Positions 8,055 through 17,679 of a stretch of DNA of 64,000 nucleotides are shown here, in pieces. The notes under the pieces were generated by a model, which saw nothing but the letters and a program-made list of their open reading frames with translations, was not told the origin of the DNA and did not search any database. The position numbers were made by a program, and so were the translations under genes. Origin of the DNA: Pseudomonadales bacterium (GTDB lineage: Bacteria > Pseudomonadota > Gammaproteobacteria > Pseudomonadales > Pseudohongiellaceae); assembly GCA_023257655.1 (NCBI GenBank), contig JALRBQ010000092.1, forward strand, positions 1 through 64,000, in the 5' to 3' direction. Each line of letters begins with the position of its first letter. The first letter of the stretch is position 1.

Positions 8055-9329
8055 ATGAAACAACCCTCTGCATCGTGGCAACTGTTGCGCACATTACTGC
8101 GGCGTCTCGGTTGGATGCTGCTGCTCGGTGTCCTGCTCGCCGGTTGCGAGCGGGAACCGGCAACCCTGCCGGAGCAGCCGAGTGCAGAAACCGTCGCCAC
8201 CTCGCCGCGACCTTCGAGCTCCAGTATCGAACGCACGGCTAACTTGCGCGACTTTACCCTGGACTACACCCACCAGATTCCTGTCAATCTTGCCGAAATT
8301 CAAACGGCGGTGCTGGTCTTGCAAGACGCCATTCGTACCCTGCTCGCCACTCCCGGAAACGACTCGCTGGATGCGGCGCGAGACGCCTGGTTGCAGGCCC
8401 ATGGGGCTTACGAGCGAGGCGCGCTGGATCGCTATTTTGCCAATCTCGTACTGCCGCAGTCGCAGGCTCTTGAATTGTTCCAGTTACGCTACCGGATCAA
8501 TCAGTGGCCTATTCTGCCGGGCTATCTAGACGCGGTTGAGGGCTATGCCGATAGCGGCATCGTGAATGACATCACCGTCGATCTCACGCCGGAGAATTTG
8601 CGGCAGCAACACGGCGCTTTCGATCTTTCAGAGGCAACCTTGGGATTTCATGTCATCGAATTTTTGCTATGGGGCTCGAACAGCGATGGTAATTCCCCAC
8701 GTGGTTTTGAAGACTTCGTGCAGATACGGGAATCCGAATCGGCAGATTCCGATGACGGTATTGCTGCGGCCCAACTACCCGCGAATCGACGCCGGGCCTT
8801 GCTGTCACTGACGAGCGATCAACTCGTTCTGGATGTGGAGGCCATGCAGACACTGTGGCGAAATTACAGCGTCGACGTGCAGGCGGCGATTCCAGGGATG
8901 GATGCTCCGGTCTTGCTGGACAGGTTGATGCGAGCCATGACCGAGATGCTCTCCGAAGAGTTGCTGGTGCGCTCTCTCTACCCCATGCTCAATGGCGATT
9001 TCGAAGACAGCATCCAGTCGCCATATAGTCATTCGACACAGATCGCCGTTTCGGCACAGCTCAGTGGTCTGGATCGACTGTTGCTGGAACATCAATCGGC
9101 GGCCGGTCTCAACCTCGATGCGCTCATCAATACACTGTCTGCTAACTTCACTGATTTTTTCTATCAGAATTTCGACGCCAGCAAAGAGTGCCTCGTACTT
9201 TTATACAACGAAATTGAAATACCGGAGAATATTGCGTCGGCCCAGAAGACCGAATTCGCAATCGTGGAATGTATCAATCTGGTGACGAACATGATCGACC
9301 ACCTGGATCAGGTACGCACGAGCCTGTAG
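8055..9329 (+). CDS. Imelysin-family (iron-regulated, IrpA-like) lipoprotein
   Basis: The 424-residue protein starts with a charged region, a hydrophobic stretch and the lipobox LLAGC, with Cys31 as lipidation site. It should be anchored in the inner or outer membrane facing the periplasm. The imelysin domain follows, including the diagnostic GFHVIEFLLWG block with the G-x-H-x-x-E signature and a long helical C-terminal half. Imelysin-like proteins are usually iron- or metal-linked periplasmic proteins; peptidase activity is no longer assumed. ATG 8055 was selected because it begins the signal peptide directly. The frame stays open upstream only by overlap with the phosphatase gene. The gene converges on a GcvR-like gene 15 bases away. 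Confidence 0.88.
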   Translation: MKQPSASWQLLRTLLRRLGWMLLLGVLLAGCEREPATLPEQPSAETVATSPRPSSSSIERTANLRDFTLDYTHQIPVNLAEIQTAVLVLQDAIRTLLATPGNDSLDAARDAWLQAHGAYERGALDRYFANLVLPQSQALELFQLRYRINQWPILPGYLDAVEGYADSGIVNDITVDLTPENLRQQHGAFDLSEATLGFHVIEFLLWGSNSDGNSPRGFEDFVQIRESESADSDDGIAAAQLPANRRRALLSLTSDQLVLDVEAMQTLWRNYSVDVQAAIPGMDAPVLLDRLMRAMTEMLSEELLVRSLYPMLNGDFEDSIQSPYSHSTQIAVSAQLSGLDRLLLEHQSAAGLNLDALINTLSANFTDFFYQNFDASKECLVLLYNEIEIPENIASAQKTEFAIVECINLVTNMIDHLDQVRTSL

Positions 9330-9344
9330 CACCGCTTCACTCGA

Positions 9345-9857
9345 TTAGCCGAGCTGAATTTCCACGATCAGGTCATCGGCGAGTTTTTCCAGCGCAGTTT
9401 GCAGGGTCGCCAGTTCGGTTTCCGATGGCACCTTCAATTGTGCCTGCGCCTTGAAGAGCACATCACCTGTCATTGGTGCCGGCACGCAATCTGTTTCGAG
9501 ATCTTCGACATTGACGCCGAGCTTTGCCAACACATGGCTGATTTCACGAATGATGCCAGGTCTATCATTACCTACGAGATTCAGCGTCACAGTCTGCTGG
9601 TTTTCAGAGGCAGACTCCGGTTCAGCTTTCTCGATTACCAGCTTCAGACCTGAACTCAGGTTGCCGAGCGCCGCGGTAAGATTGTCCGCCTGCTCATCCG
9701 GAACACTTACTCGCAGGATACCGGCAAACTTGCCTGCCAACTGGGACATGCTACTTTCCAGCCAGTTACCTGAGTGAATGGCTATTGTTTCGGCGAGTTG
9801 TTCCACCAGGCCTGGTTTGTCTTTCCCGATCAGGGTCAACACGAGATAAGTTGTCAT
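9345..9857 (-). CDS. ACT-domain protein of the glycine cleavage repressor (GcvR) family
   Basis: The 170-residue protein contains two ACT domains. One is N-terminal, beginning YLVLTLIGKDKPGLVEQLA, and one starts near residue 90 with LNLVGNDRPGIIREISHVL. This two-ACT layout and length match GcvR, which in E. coli binds GcvA and glycine to repress gcvTHP. A complete gcvTHP set lies 24 kb away in the same window, which makes a regulatory link plausible but not proven. No gcvA (LysR-type) gene is present here. It sits just downstream of polB on the minus strand with a 29-base gap. Confidence 0.8.
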   Translation of the reverse strand: MTTYLVLTLIGKDKPGLVEQLAETIAIHSGNWLESSMSQLAGKFAGILRVSVPDEQADNLTAALGNLSSGLKLVIEKAEPESASENQQTVTLNLVGNDRPGIIREISHVLAKLGVNVEDLETDCVPAPMTGDVLFKAQAQLKVPSETELATLQTALEKLADDLIVEIQLG

Positions 9858-9886
9858 AAGAGTCTTGTTTCCTTGCTGGCTAGCAC

Positions 9887-12295
9887 TCAGAACAATCCCA
9901 TCTGCCTGTTCAGAATTTCGTCCATCGACGATTCCTTGAAGATCAGAATGGCATCGGCTATTGGTGCGAGTTGTTTGTCGATATAGAAATCCATGTCAAT
10001 TGGAGAAGTGCGATATTGACGTGGTTCCGGTCCGCCAGTCGTCATGATGTATTCTATCCAGCCACCCGACTGATACAGGCTCGGCAAATTGCGCTCTCTG
10101 CGAATCGCCTCGGCTTTGCGTGCTGCCTGTACGTGGGGTGGTACATTCTTCTGGTAATCATCAAGCTTGCGACGCAGGCGCTTGCGTAGAACCAATTCCT
10201 TCTCGAATTTTCCTGCCAGTATATCTTTGACAAGCTGTTTTACGTAACCCTCATACGGTTGATCAAAGAATATTTTCTCATACAGGGTACGCTGGAACTC
10301 CCGCGCCAGTGGTGACCAGTCGCTACGGACGGATTCCAGCCCCTTGAACACCATTCGATAGGCGCCCTTGCCGGTTGGATCTCCGATCAGACCAGCATAG
10401 CGTTTCTTGCTACCGGCATCGGAGCCTCGAATCGTCGGCATCAGGAAACGGCTGAAATGCGTCTCGTATTCCATTTCCAGATAACTGTGTACTCGAAACT
10501 TTGATTCCAGTTCCTGAGCCCACCACGCATTCATCTCTGACGCGAGTTGCTTGCCGATGCGATCGACGTCGCCGTTTGTGTCTGACTGAATAAGGACAAA
10601 CAGGGAGTCGGTATCGCCATAGATGACTTCAAATCCACGCGACTCCAGATACTTTTTGCTGTTGATGATAATCTCGTGACCGCGTCGAGTTATGGAACTG
10701 ACGAGGCGCGTGTCGAAGAATCGGCACCCGGTAGTCCCCAGCACTCCATAAAACGAGTTCATAATGATCTTGATCGCCTGAGATAACACCGAGTTACGAT
10801 CCGCCTTGGCCCTGTCTCGCGCCGACCACAGCGTGGTAATCAGTTCAGGCAGTATGGTTTCGGTACGTGAAAATCTGCCATCATCAAAACCGGGGATCGC
10901 ATCTTGCTCAATCTGCCCCATAACAAGTGCTAACGGATCGACATGAAAGGTACGAATGATGCTGGGGTACAGGCTCTTGAAGTCAAGCACGATGACATCG
11001 TCGTGAATCCCGGGGATGGAATCCATTACGTAGCCCCCAGGGCTCATGTTCGAGTCTGGGATGTTTTCCAGTGACGGTGCCACGAAACCCTTGCGATGCA
11101 GCCGCGGCAGATACAGAAAATCAAAGGCAGCGACGGAACCTCCATAGCGATCGAGTTCGAGGCCGGTCAGCAGGCTGCGCTCGATTGCAAACGCCAGCAG
11201 TTTTTCTTTCGCAAAAATATCCCACACGAGTCGACAGTCTTCGAGGTTATAGCGTGCCAATGCCGGCTTGTCTGCGGCGAACAGCGCGGTGATTTCCTGT
11301 CCCCGCTGATCGACATCGTCAATCAGCTTGCCACGACCAAGAATCTGCTGCGCGACATATTCCAGTGAGAAGTTTTCAAACTGGTAAGTGGCACTGCGCA
11401 TTAGCTCGATACCGTCGAGTACGGCGCGCCCCGGCAGCAGCGCGTAGTAGCGCTCATTGCCTTCGCGAGCCTTGCGCCAGGTGACCGGGGTGCAGTCGCG
11501 CCCGAGCTCCAGGACCAGATTGAGTCTGTCACAGAATTGCTGCAGGCAACGCAGGTCGAAGTTGACAATGTTCCAGCCCATGAGCACATCGGGATCCAGT
11601 CGACGAATCATCGCCATGAAAGCCAGCAACAACTCAGCTTCGCTCCTGAAGTACTCTAGATGTATTTCCGGTCCCAGCTCGTCAGATGGCGCCGACGGGC
11701 GGGCACTGTCGAGCATCAATATGCTGGCGACGTTATCTCCGAACAGAGCGATGGAATAAAGGCTGCTGGCGTCATAGTCTGTCTCGATATCGATCGAGAT
11801 AGCATTGAGTGTCGGCCGAAAGTCGGTGGCAGCCAGCTGACCGGCGAGCACCTCGGTGAAGTCTTCGGCATCCCGAAACTCTCCCGTGATCACAGCTGCA
11901 CCTGTCACGAATCGCTCCATCAGGTATCGGTCGGGAGGTTTGATGTCAAATTCCACGAGGTCAACCCGATTGGCGAGTAGTCTGTCGCGAATCTGGAATA
12001 ACTGACGCTGACTATGGAAATACAGCGCAGAGACAGGCTGGTGCGAAAAATTTTTCAGCTGGGTTGTGGCGGTACGCCACTGACCCTGACGTGCATTGGT
12101 TTTAAGTAACGGGATGACGCGATTGGCGTCTGCGGTGGGATAGAAGCACACCGCTTCCTGCCGGGGTACTCGCAGTCGGAACGGACCGCGGGCGGTGGCA
12201 AACCAGAAGACTAACTCGATTCCCGCGGCAGTCTCTATCCACTGCCGCGTGAGAATCAAGCCTTGTTCGGAGGTCGAACGTGTAGTCAATGGCAA
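9887..12295 (-). CDS. polB: DNA polymerase II (family B, PolB)
   Basis: The protein of about 800 residues is the SOS-associated repair and translesion polymerase of gammaproteobacteria. The 3'-5' exonuclease motifs are SIDIETDYD (Exo I), GWNIVNFDL (Exo II) and YNLEDCRL (Exo III). The polymerase motifs are VLDFKSLYPSII (A), KIIMNSFYGVLG (B) and IYGDTDSLF (C). All catalytic acids are present, so both activities should be intact. The N-terminus GLILTRQW aligns with the start of E. coli Pol II, so the true start is probably TTG 12295 (or TTG 12289). A longer frame to 12376 would overlap the molybdenum enzyme gene and lacks support. The gene follows that gene closely on the same strand. Confidence 0.95.
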   Translation of the reverse strand: MPLTTRSTSEQGLILTRQWIETAAGIELVFWFATARGPFRLRVPRQEAVCFYPTADANRVIPLLKTNARQGQWRTATTQLKNFSHQPVSALYFHSQRQLFQIRDRLLANRVDLVEFDIKPPDRYLMERFVTGAAVITGEFRDAEDFTEVLAGQLAATDFRPTLNAISIDIETDYDASSLYSIALFGDNVASILMLDSARPSAPSDELGPEIHLEYFRSEAELLLAFMAMIRRLDPDVLMGWNIVNFDLRCLQQFCDRLNLVLELGRDCTPVTWRKAREGNERYYALLPGRAVLDGIELMRSATYQFENFSLEYVAQQILGRGKLIDDVDQRGQEITALFAADKPALARYNLEDCRLVWDIFAKEKLLAFAIERSLLTGLELDRYGGSVAAFDFLYLPRLHRKGFVAPSLENIPDSNMSPGGYVMDSIPGIHDDVIVLDFKSLYPSIIRTFHVDPLALVMGQIEQDAIPGFDDGRFSRTETILPELITTLWSARDRAKADRNSVLSQAIKIIMNSFYGVLGTTGCRFFDTRLVSSITRRGHEIIINSKKYLESRGFEVIYGDTDSLFVLIQSDTNGDVDRIGKQLASEMNAWWAQELESKFRVHSYLEMEYETHFSRFLMPTIRGSDAGSKKRYAGLIGDPTGKGAYRMVFKGLESVRSDWSPLAREFQRTLYEKIFFDQPYEGYVKQLVKDILAGKFEKELVLRKRLRRKLDDYQKNVPPHVQAARKAEAIRRERNLPSLYQSGGWIEYIMTTGGPEPRQYRTSPIDMDFYIDKQLAPIADAILIFKESSMDEILNRQMGLF

Positions 12296-12333
12296 CTGAT
12301 GCTCGACTCGTTGTGCCCGATCCGGTTGTGAAA

Positions 12334-13485
12334 CTATATGCGAATCGTGCGCGGGAACTGACCGAAGTCTTCCCAATAACTGACCTTCTCTGGTAACTCT
12401 TCCTGAGTTGCTTGCACATTACCATTGATGTCGGTAACGCGAGAGACGAGCGTGTGATCGCCGGGTGTAGCATTTTCCCAGTCAAAATTAAACAGCTTCC
12501 ACGCATATTTGGTCGATCGGGGATTAATCTCAGCCCGTTGCCAGGGACCATCGTCAATCTTTACCTCGACGCTGCGCAAGGGTGTTCCGTCATTCAGGAC
12601 AAAGCCCTGGATGCGGTGCGACCCACCGGACTCGACGACGCGAATGATCGCCGACTTCAGATTCATCATCGTCACGGAATTTTCAACCCAACGTTCGATT
12701 CCGCCCACGTTTTCTTTCTTCAGGGTGACATAGTCACGACCCATGAAGCGGCCCATGAAGCGCGTGTTCTGCACGTGAATCTGGTTCAACCACTTCACGT
12801 TAGCGACACCGTACCAACCCGGAACCAAAAGTCGTACCGGCTTACCATGATAGTAGGGCAGTGGCTCACCGTTCATTTGCAGCGCGAGCATATTCTCTGG
12901 TCGCATCGCATCCTCGATGGAGAGTCCACGAGCAAACGCGGATTCGACTTCACGCCCGCGAATTTCTTCGTTGCCAATGTCGCTGCCGAAGAAGACCACC
13001 TCTTTGGCTCCCGGTTGGATGCCGGCGCGCTCCAGCAGGGGCGCCAGACTCACTCCGCCCCAAAGCGCGTTGCCAATCAGACCATGAAACAGACGCTGGC
13101 TGTTACCACCGCATTCAAACCCGACTTGCTGTTCGATCTGCGCCATGTTCTGCAGGTCTTGCAGAGTAAACTCGAGTTCATTGTCGACCATGCCAGTGAT
13201 CTTCAACCGATAGGTCGACTCATCAATATCGGGCTGGCCGTAGTGCTGAATGATGTAGAAGTCGTCATTATCGGTGAAGTAGCTCGTGATCTCGCGCGTA
13301 TCCAGATAATGATTGGCAGCGGGGCGGGCTGGTGTGACCTGGAAATTTTCAGGAACATCGGTGAAGGGAATCAGCTTGTCACCCTGCGCCAATGCAGGAA
13401 GAATCAAATTGGGCATTGCTGCGAGAACACCCGTACCGAGTGCGCCCTTGAGAAGTGTTCTGCGACCATTATCTTCGGGATTCAT
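12334..13485 (-). CDS. Tat-exported sulfite-oxidase-family molybdopterin oxidoreductase
   Basis: The 383-residue protein has a twin-arginine signal (NGRRTLLKGALG, cleaved after LPALAQ). It therefore folds with its molybdenum cofactor in the cytoplasm and acts in the periplasm. The Mo-ligand Cys lies in VGFECGGNSQ. The downstream blocks PLPYYHGKPVRLLVPGWYG and NVKWLNQI are typical of the SUOX/SoxC/SorA group, and the last 100 residues form the Ig-like dimerisation domain. The natural substrate could be sulfite or another oxyanion. No cytochrome partner is adjacent. The start ATG 13485 follows AGAGAGACAC. PolB begins shortly after its stop on the same strand. Confidence 0.9.
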   Translation of the reverse strand: MNPEDNGRRTLLKGALGTGVLAAMPNLILPALAQGDKLIPFTDVPENFQVTPARPAANHYLDTREITSYFTDNDDFYIIQHYGQPDIDESTYRLKITGMVDNELEFTLQDLQNMAQIEQQVGFECGGNSQRLFHGLIGNALWGGVSLAPLLERAGIQPGAKEVVFFGSDIGNEEIRGREVESAFARGLSIEDAMRPENMLALQMNGEPLPYYHGKPVRLLVPGWYGVANVKWLNQIHVQNTRFMGRFMGRDYVTLKKENVGGIERWVENSVTMMNLKSAIIRVVESGGSHRIQGFVLNDGTPLRSVEVKIDDGPWQRAEINPRSTKYAWKLFNFDWENATPGDHTLVSRVTDINGNVQATQEELPEKVSYWEDFGQFPRTIRI

Positions 13486-13682
13486 GTGTCTCTCTCTTGA
13501 TTAGAACTTGTTTTGAGTCGTAATTGCCGACTGTGGGACGGTTGAGTTCTGTGGCGAAATACTGTCCCGAACGATACCACACCGCCAGAATTGTCACCAT
13601 GTGTTGGTGGCGCCGATTCAAAATTGCTAATTCCGGCGTAGCGTGTATCTTACGGTGGCATCGAGCAGGGCAAGCAAGGGAA

Positions 13683-14159
13683 ATGACTCAACATCCGCAT
13701 TCCATGAACTCACCCGCCTATGAAATCGTTTTACCACTGGATTCCCCAACCACGGAGGAAACCGGCACCAAGCGTGAGAAGTGGTGGCAAGACATTGCCC
13801 GATTTTCCGAGTGGCCTGCCTGGCTACCTGCGGCAAAGCTCATTGAGTTGACGACGTCCGGTGAGCCGGGCCGTGGTACCGGCTTCAACATAATCCTTCA
13901 GGGTGCCTTGGAACATTGGCGGGTGAGCTACTGGAGCCCGGGCTATCGGGCCGTGTTCCAGATCAGCGCGCCGGGATACCGCGGAGCGCTCGCTCTGGAA
14001 TTATTGGATGCGGATTCGCCCATGCTGCAATTGCGATTAACCGCAGATATCTCCTACCGCGGCTGGCGACGCGGCTTCACCCCACTCCTCCGTCGCCGGT
14101 TTCAGCACCGACTGTCACAGTTCGCGGTCGCACTGCAGACACAGTTGCTGCAATCCTGA
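13683..14159 (+). CDS. Hypothetical protein, probable SRPBCC/START-like fold
   Basis: The product is about 158 residues beginning MTQHPHSMNSPAYEIVLPLD. The block WWQDIARFSEWPAWLPAA, then GTGFNIILQGALEHWRVSYWSPGYRA, resembles SRPBCC (polyketide-cyclase-like) proteins, in which a helix is followed by curved antiparallel strands. No catalytic residue can be assigned. ATG 13683 is preceded by CAAGGGAA; the open frame extends 53 codons upstream but that part looks non-coding. ATG 13704 is an alternative. It is transcribed divergently from the molybdenum enzyme gene about 200 bases away. Confidence 0.6.
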   Translation: MTQHPHSMNSPAYEIVLPLDSPTTEETGTKREKWWQDIARFSEWPAWLPAAKLIELTTSGEPGRGTGFNIILQGALEHWRVSYWSPGYRAVFQISAPGYRGALALELLDADSPMLQLRLTADISYRGWRRGFTPLLRRRFQHRLSQFAVALQTQLLQS

Positions 14160-14442
14160 GTTGGTGTCAGTAGATCACCAGATGGTGTGGTTTCCATGGC
14201 ATTCGCACACTACTTGTTGCGCTCTCCTGCAACTGGGAATTGACTGTTATAGATTCTCTACAAGTCGCTGATTTTGCAGCAATTTCTAGATAATGTGCGC
14301 AAAATAACACCTCTGATGTCGTTATCTGGTATCTTCTGACCGGGTCAAAACATCCGGATATAACAAAGAATTAGCTTCGGAACCTCTGGTTGGGATTCAC
14401 AACAACATAAACGCTGAAGTCATACAGAACATTCTCGATAAG

Positions 14443-16704
14443 TTGGAGCCGAATGAATCGGTGCAGCTGTCCTACGAGAATTTGCAGAAGGGTATCGACA
14501 ATTACCATGTTGACGTAAAGTTTAGCAAAAAATTCACTGCCGACGTCAAGAAGCTGGTACCGGTACTCATTACCCTGATTGCGGTTGCCAAACCGAAGAA
14601 CTGGGATAACACAGCGCTGTTCGACAAGTTGCGCTCAAGCTATGTCGATCTGTTGACAGTCCTGATACACCGCGAGAAAACCGACCTGACTGCAAGTGAA
14701 ATCTGCTTCCTGCAATTTGCCCCGATCAAACTCACTCTCAAGACAGTACGAGCGCAGTTGGACAGCGAAGTCGCCACCACGGCCGAGCATCGCAACAAGG
14801 GTTCTTCAGAGGCGCTCACGACCGACCAGCGATTGTTCTGGCTTAAGAAAAATTACGACGCCATCCTGTACAACACGAACAAGGTTATCTTCGGCCAGTT
14901 GCAGCGCGCAGAAGAACGCCAGCTCAGCAGCGTCCGCAACCAGTATCTTGGTAATGAGTACAAGTTCACAGTCGAAGCGATGTTCAACCCTCTGTTGTTC
15001 GCATCCGAACTCAGTGCCCTGCTCTTGTTGCTGAATGAATACAGTCTGTGGAACTGGAATGCTGAAGATGCCGGCTTTATCGAATTGAATGAGGAGTTAG
15101 AGCAACTCCTCGCGAAAAGGTTGAAGCAACCGCTGATCGATCCGCTCAAAACCGAAGACGAGCAGACACGCAGTTCCGAAATTCACGACGAGCTCGGTGG
15201 TCTATTCGCGACCCAACCGTTTCTGGGTCTGGCCCATGACTCCAAGTCACAGATCAGCGAAGAGTTCAGCTGGTTTGAAAATCTCGTCAACATCGAGTTG
15301 CTGTTCAACACCCAGCGCCATGATGACGAACTGCAGGAACTGCGCAAACAACAAGGCTTTGGTGCCTGGTGGCGGGCGCGGAATGAGCTGGGCCAGTTCA
15401 AGAAAGTGCTCAAAGCGTTTACGAAGTTGCTGAAATCCAAAAAGGTACTCGGTCAGTTACTCGCCACCAACTACATGCGGCGATCGCTGAATCCGGTCAT
15501 CATGGAACTGGTGGATCTCAAGACCGTGGTGCAATACCTGTGTGGCAGCATTCCCGTGGCGAAGGTACAGGACAGCATTACCGGACCGACGAAGTTGAAT
15601 GCCGAACAGCTGAAAGCACTCGAGACCCTCAAGGACAAGATCAAGGAACGTATCGGCAAGTCGGATCTCAACGACGCCTATCGACTGTTGTGTGATTTCA
15701 GCCGTTATCGCCAGCACCTCAAGTTCTATCGCTTCGCACATCGGACCTTCAATCGATTTGCCCTGCGGACTGCCGCCGATGAGCTGAAGCTGTCGCAGAC
15801 AGCCGGTACGCTTTACCACCTGCCGACCAGTGCGGAAATCGAGGAAGACGATGAACGCATTTGTCATCACGCCATTCTCAAGGCGGATGTGAGAGGTTCA
15901 ACGACGGTTACCGATGAATTGCAGAACAAGGGCCTGAATCCGGCCTCTTATTTCAGCATGCGCTTTTTTAATCCCATCAACCAGATTCTGGAGACTTACG
16001 GCGCGCAGAAGGTGTTCATTGAAGGTGACGCCATCATCCTCAGCTTCCTCGAATATGAACACACGCCGCAGCAATGGTTCGCTGTGGCTCGTGCCTGTGG
16101 CAATGCGCGCGACATGCTGAAGATCGTCGGCTCAAACAACCGTTATTCCACACAGATGGGATTGCCACTGCTCGAGCTTGGAATCGGCATCTGCTATTCC
16201 AACGAGGCGCCACGCTATCTGTATGACGAAGACAAACCGATCATGATCTCAGGTGCGATAGGCCTGGCCGACCGGATGTCATCCTGTTCCTGGAATCTGC
16301 GTGCAGCGATTCAGAAGAGCCTGTTCAATATCGAGGTGTTGCGGATCGCCGATGGCGAGAAGGAGAAGGGCGAAAAGGGCCAACACTTTGTACGTTACAA
16401 CGTGAACGGCATTTTGATCGACGATGTTGCCTTCGCCAAGATGCGCAAGGAAATCGCTCTGAAGAGTATTCGCATGAAACTCAATGGCAAGGATTACTTG
16501 TTCCATGCCGGGCAATACCCCGACACAAGCGGACGCAAGAAAGACCTCGTTATTCGCGAAGGCAAGATCGGGATCTGGCGAGATTCCCAGATACACGATG
16601 ATCCCGAAAGCACTACCAGCTATTACGAGGTTGTCGTGAACCGCAAGGTGACGCCCTTGGTGCTGGAGGCAATCGCCAGCAAGCAGAAGGCCGCCGCTGG
16701 CTAA
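14443..16704 (+). CDS. Large protein with a divergent C-terminal class III nucleotidyl cyclase-like domain
   Basis: The 753-residue soluble protein has an N-terminal 450-residue all-helical, charged region of no recognised family. After it come four blocks in the order of a class III cyclase catalytic domain: ILKADVRGSTTVTDEL (first metal Asp), KVFIEGDAIILSF (second metal Asp in G-D), ELGIGICYSNEAP, and ISGAIGLADRMSS. Substrate-choice residues cannot be assigned with confidence, so it may make cAMP or cGMP or be a degenerate sensor. The start is uncertain: TTG 14443 is the first ordinary start and has no good ribosome site. The frame is open back to 14293, and a non-canonical ATT start near 14395 is possible. 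There is no membrane segment or signal peptide. Confidence 0.7.
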   Translation: MEPNESVQLSYENLQKGIDNYHVDVKFSKKFTADVKKLVPVLITLIAVAKPKNWDNTALFDKLRSSYVDLLTVLIHREKTDLTASEICFLQFAPIKLTLKTVRAQLDSEVATTAEHRNKGSSEALTTDQRLFWLKKNYDAILYNTNKVIFGQLQRAEERQLSSVRNQYLGNEYKFTVEAMFNPLLFASELSALLLLLNEYSLWNWNAEDAGFIELNEELEQLLAKRLKQPLIDPLKTEDEQTRSSEIHDELGGLFATQPFLGLAHDSKSQISEEFSWFENLVNIELLFNTQRHDDELQELRKQQGFGAWWRARNELGQFKKVLKAFTKLLKSKKVLGQLLATNYMRRSLNPVIMELVDLKTVVQYLCGSIPVAKVQDSITGPTKLNAEQLKALETLKDKIKERIGKSDLNDAYRLLCDFSRYRQHLKFYRFAHRTFNRFALRTAADELKLSQTAGTLYHLPTSAEIEEDDERICHHAILKADVRGSTTVTDELQNKGLNPASYFSMRFFNPINQILETYGAQKVFIEGDAIILSFLEYEHTPQQWFAVARACGNARDMLKIVGSNNRYSTQMGLPLLELGIGICYSNEAPRYLYDEDKPIMISGAIGLADRMSSCSWNLRAAIQKSLFNIEVLRIADGEKEKGEKGQHFVRYNVNGILIDDVAFAKMRKEIALKSIRMKLNGKDYLFHAGQYPDTSGRKKDLVIREGKIGIWRDSQIHDDPESTTSYYEVVVNRKVTPLVLEAIASKQKAAAG

Positions 16705-16725
16705 CACCCGACCCGCGCAAACTAC

Positions 16726-17268
16726 CTAGTGGTGATGGCCACCGACACCGTGCACGTGACCATGGGCGATCTCTTCTTCAGTCGCATCCCGGATAGCGAC
16801 CACTTCCACTGCATAGAACAGGGTGCGCCCCGCAAGTGGGTGATTGAAATCGACGTCGGCGTTGAACTTGCCAGGCTTTCCGACAATGACATTGCGCCGA
16901 CCGTGTTTCGTTTGAACGACAGCCAATGCCCCGCGCTGTAACTTGCTGTTTCCAGGAAAATGCAGGTGTTTGATCGGTACCCGTTGTATCGCTTTCGGAT
17001 CCCGCTGACCGTATGCCTCATCCGGAGTCAGGGTGATTTCTATCGCATCCCCGACACGCTTGCCCGCCAGGGCCTTTTCCAGCCCCGTTATCACGTTGTG
17101 AAACCCATGCAGATAGAGTAACGGCTGGGCATCGTGGGATTCCTCCATCCACTCACTGCGGGTGCCGTCCGGCATAACCTCCGCCAAGCGATAGTGAAAA
17201 CTGACTACTTTGTTGTCTGCGATCGCCTCCGATTCCGGGTTCGTGGCGGGAATTTCCTGATCTGCCAT
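16726..17268 (-). CDS. slyD: FKBP-type peptidyl-prolyl isomerase SlyD-like
   Basis: The 180-residue cytoplasmic chaperone has the FKBP-SlyD order: NKVVSFHYRLAE, then YLHGFHNVITGLEKALAGK, VGDAIEITLTPDEAYG, the inserted-flap chaperone region, and FNHPLAGRTLFYAVEV. A short metal-binding tail HGHVHGVGGHHH ends it, similar in kind to but shorter than the tail of E. coli SlyD, which delivers nickel to hydrogenase. The N-terminus carries about 18 extra residues before the first strand. It converges on the cyclase-like gene with a 21-base gap. Confidence 0.92.
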   Translation of the reverse strand: MADQEIPATNPESEAIADNKVVSFHYRLAEVMPDGTRSEWMEESHDAQPLLYLHGFHNVITGLEKALAGKRVGDAIEITLTPDEAYGQRDPKAIQRVPIKHLHFPGNSKLQRGALAVVQTKHGRRNVIVGKPGKFNADVDFNHPLAGRTLFYAVEVVAIRDATEEEIAHGHVHGVGGHHH

Positions 17269-17679
17269 GTTGGGGGTGCCTCCGTGAGAATTGGCGGATT
17301 TTAGGGTAAGCCGACTGGGAATGACAGAGGCCCAGCGGGAACCCGAACCTCACTCACCGCACTCCAAAAAGGACAATTTTCGTCAGTTTTGCAGAGATTT
17401 GTCACATTTTGAAAATGAATAGCGTGATTTCTAAACTGAAATTTGTAGTTAGTATTGACTATTTCTTGCAAGAATTTGGGCTTTACCCACAAATTTCGAG
17501 AAATTATTACCACAAGAAATTCATTGTGTTAGCGTAAATTTCAGCCGAAAGCCGTTAATTTTACGGAATCGGCGAGCAGTGACAGAAGCAGGATCAAGGC
17601 GAACAACCCAGGTTGCCAGGCACCGGACTTTATTTGCTGACTGCAGAACATTTTCAGACTAATTCAGTGGGCATTTACT
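17269..17679. other. 411-base A+T-rich intergenic region
   Basis: No coding frame is convincing. Roughly 17370-17560 is clearly richer in A+T than its surroundings and contains several AAATTTC/GAAATTT-like words (for example near 17440, 17490 and 17535). It lies between the divergently transcribed slyD and XRE regulator genes, so it should hold both promoters and may hold regulator-binding sites. A TTGACT occurs at about 17455, but no matching -10 box is clear. Confidence 0.5.

Noticed and set aside
12412-13500. Long plus-strand frame (362 codons) opposite the molybdenum enzyme gene
   Set aside because: It is an antisense shadow of a gene with a clear Tat signal and Mo-site motif, and shows no family features of its own.
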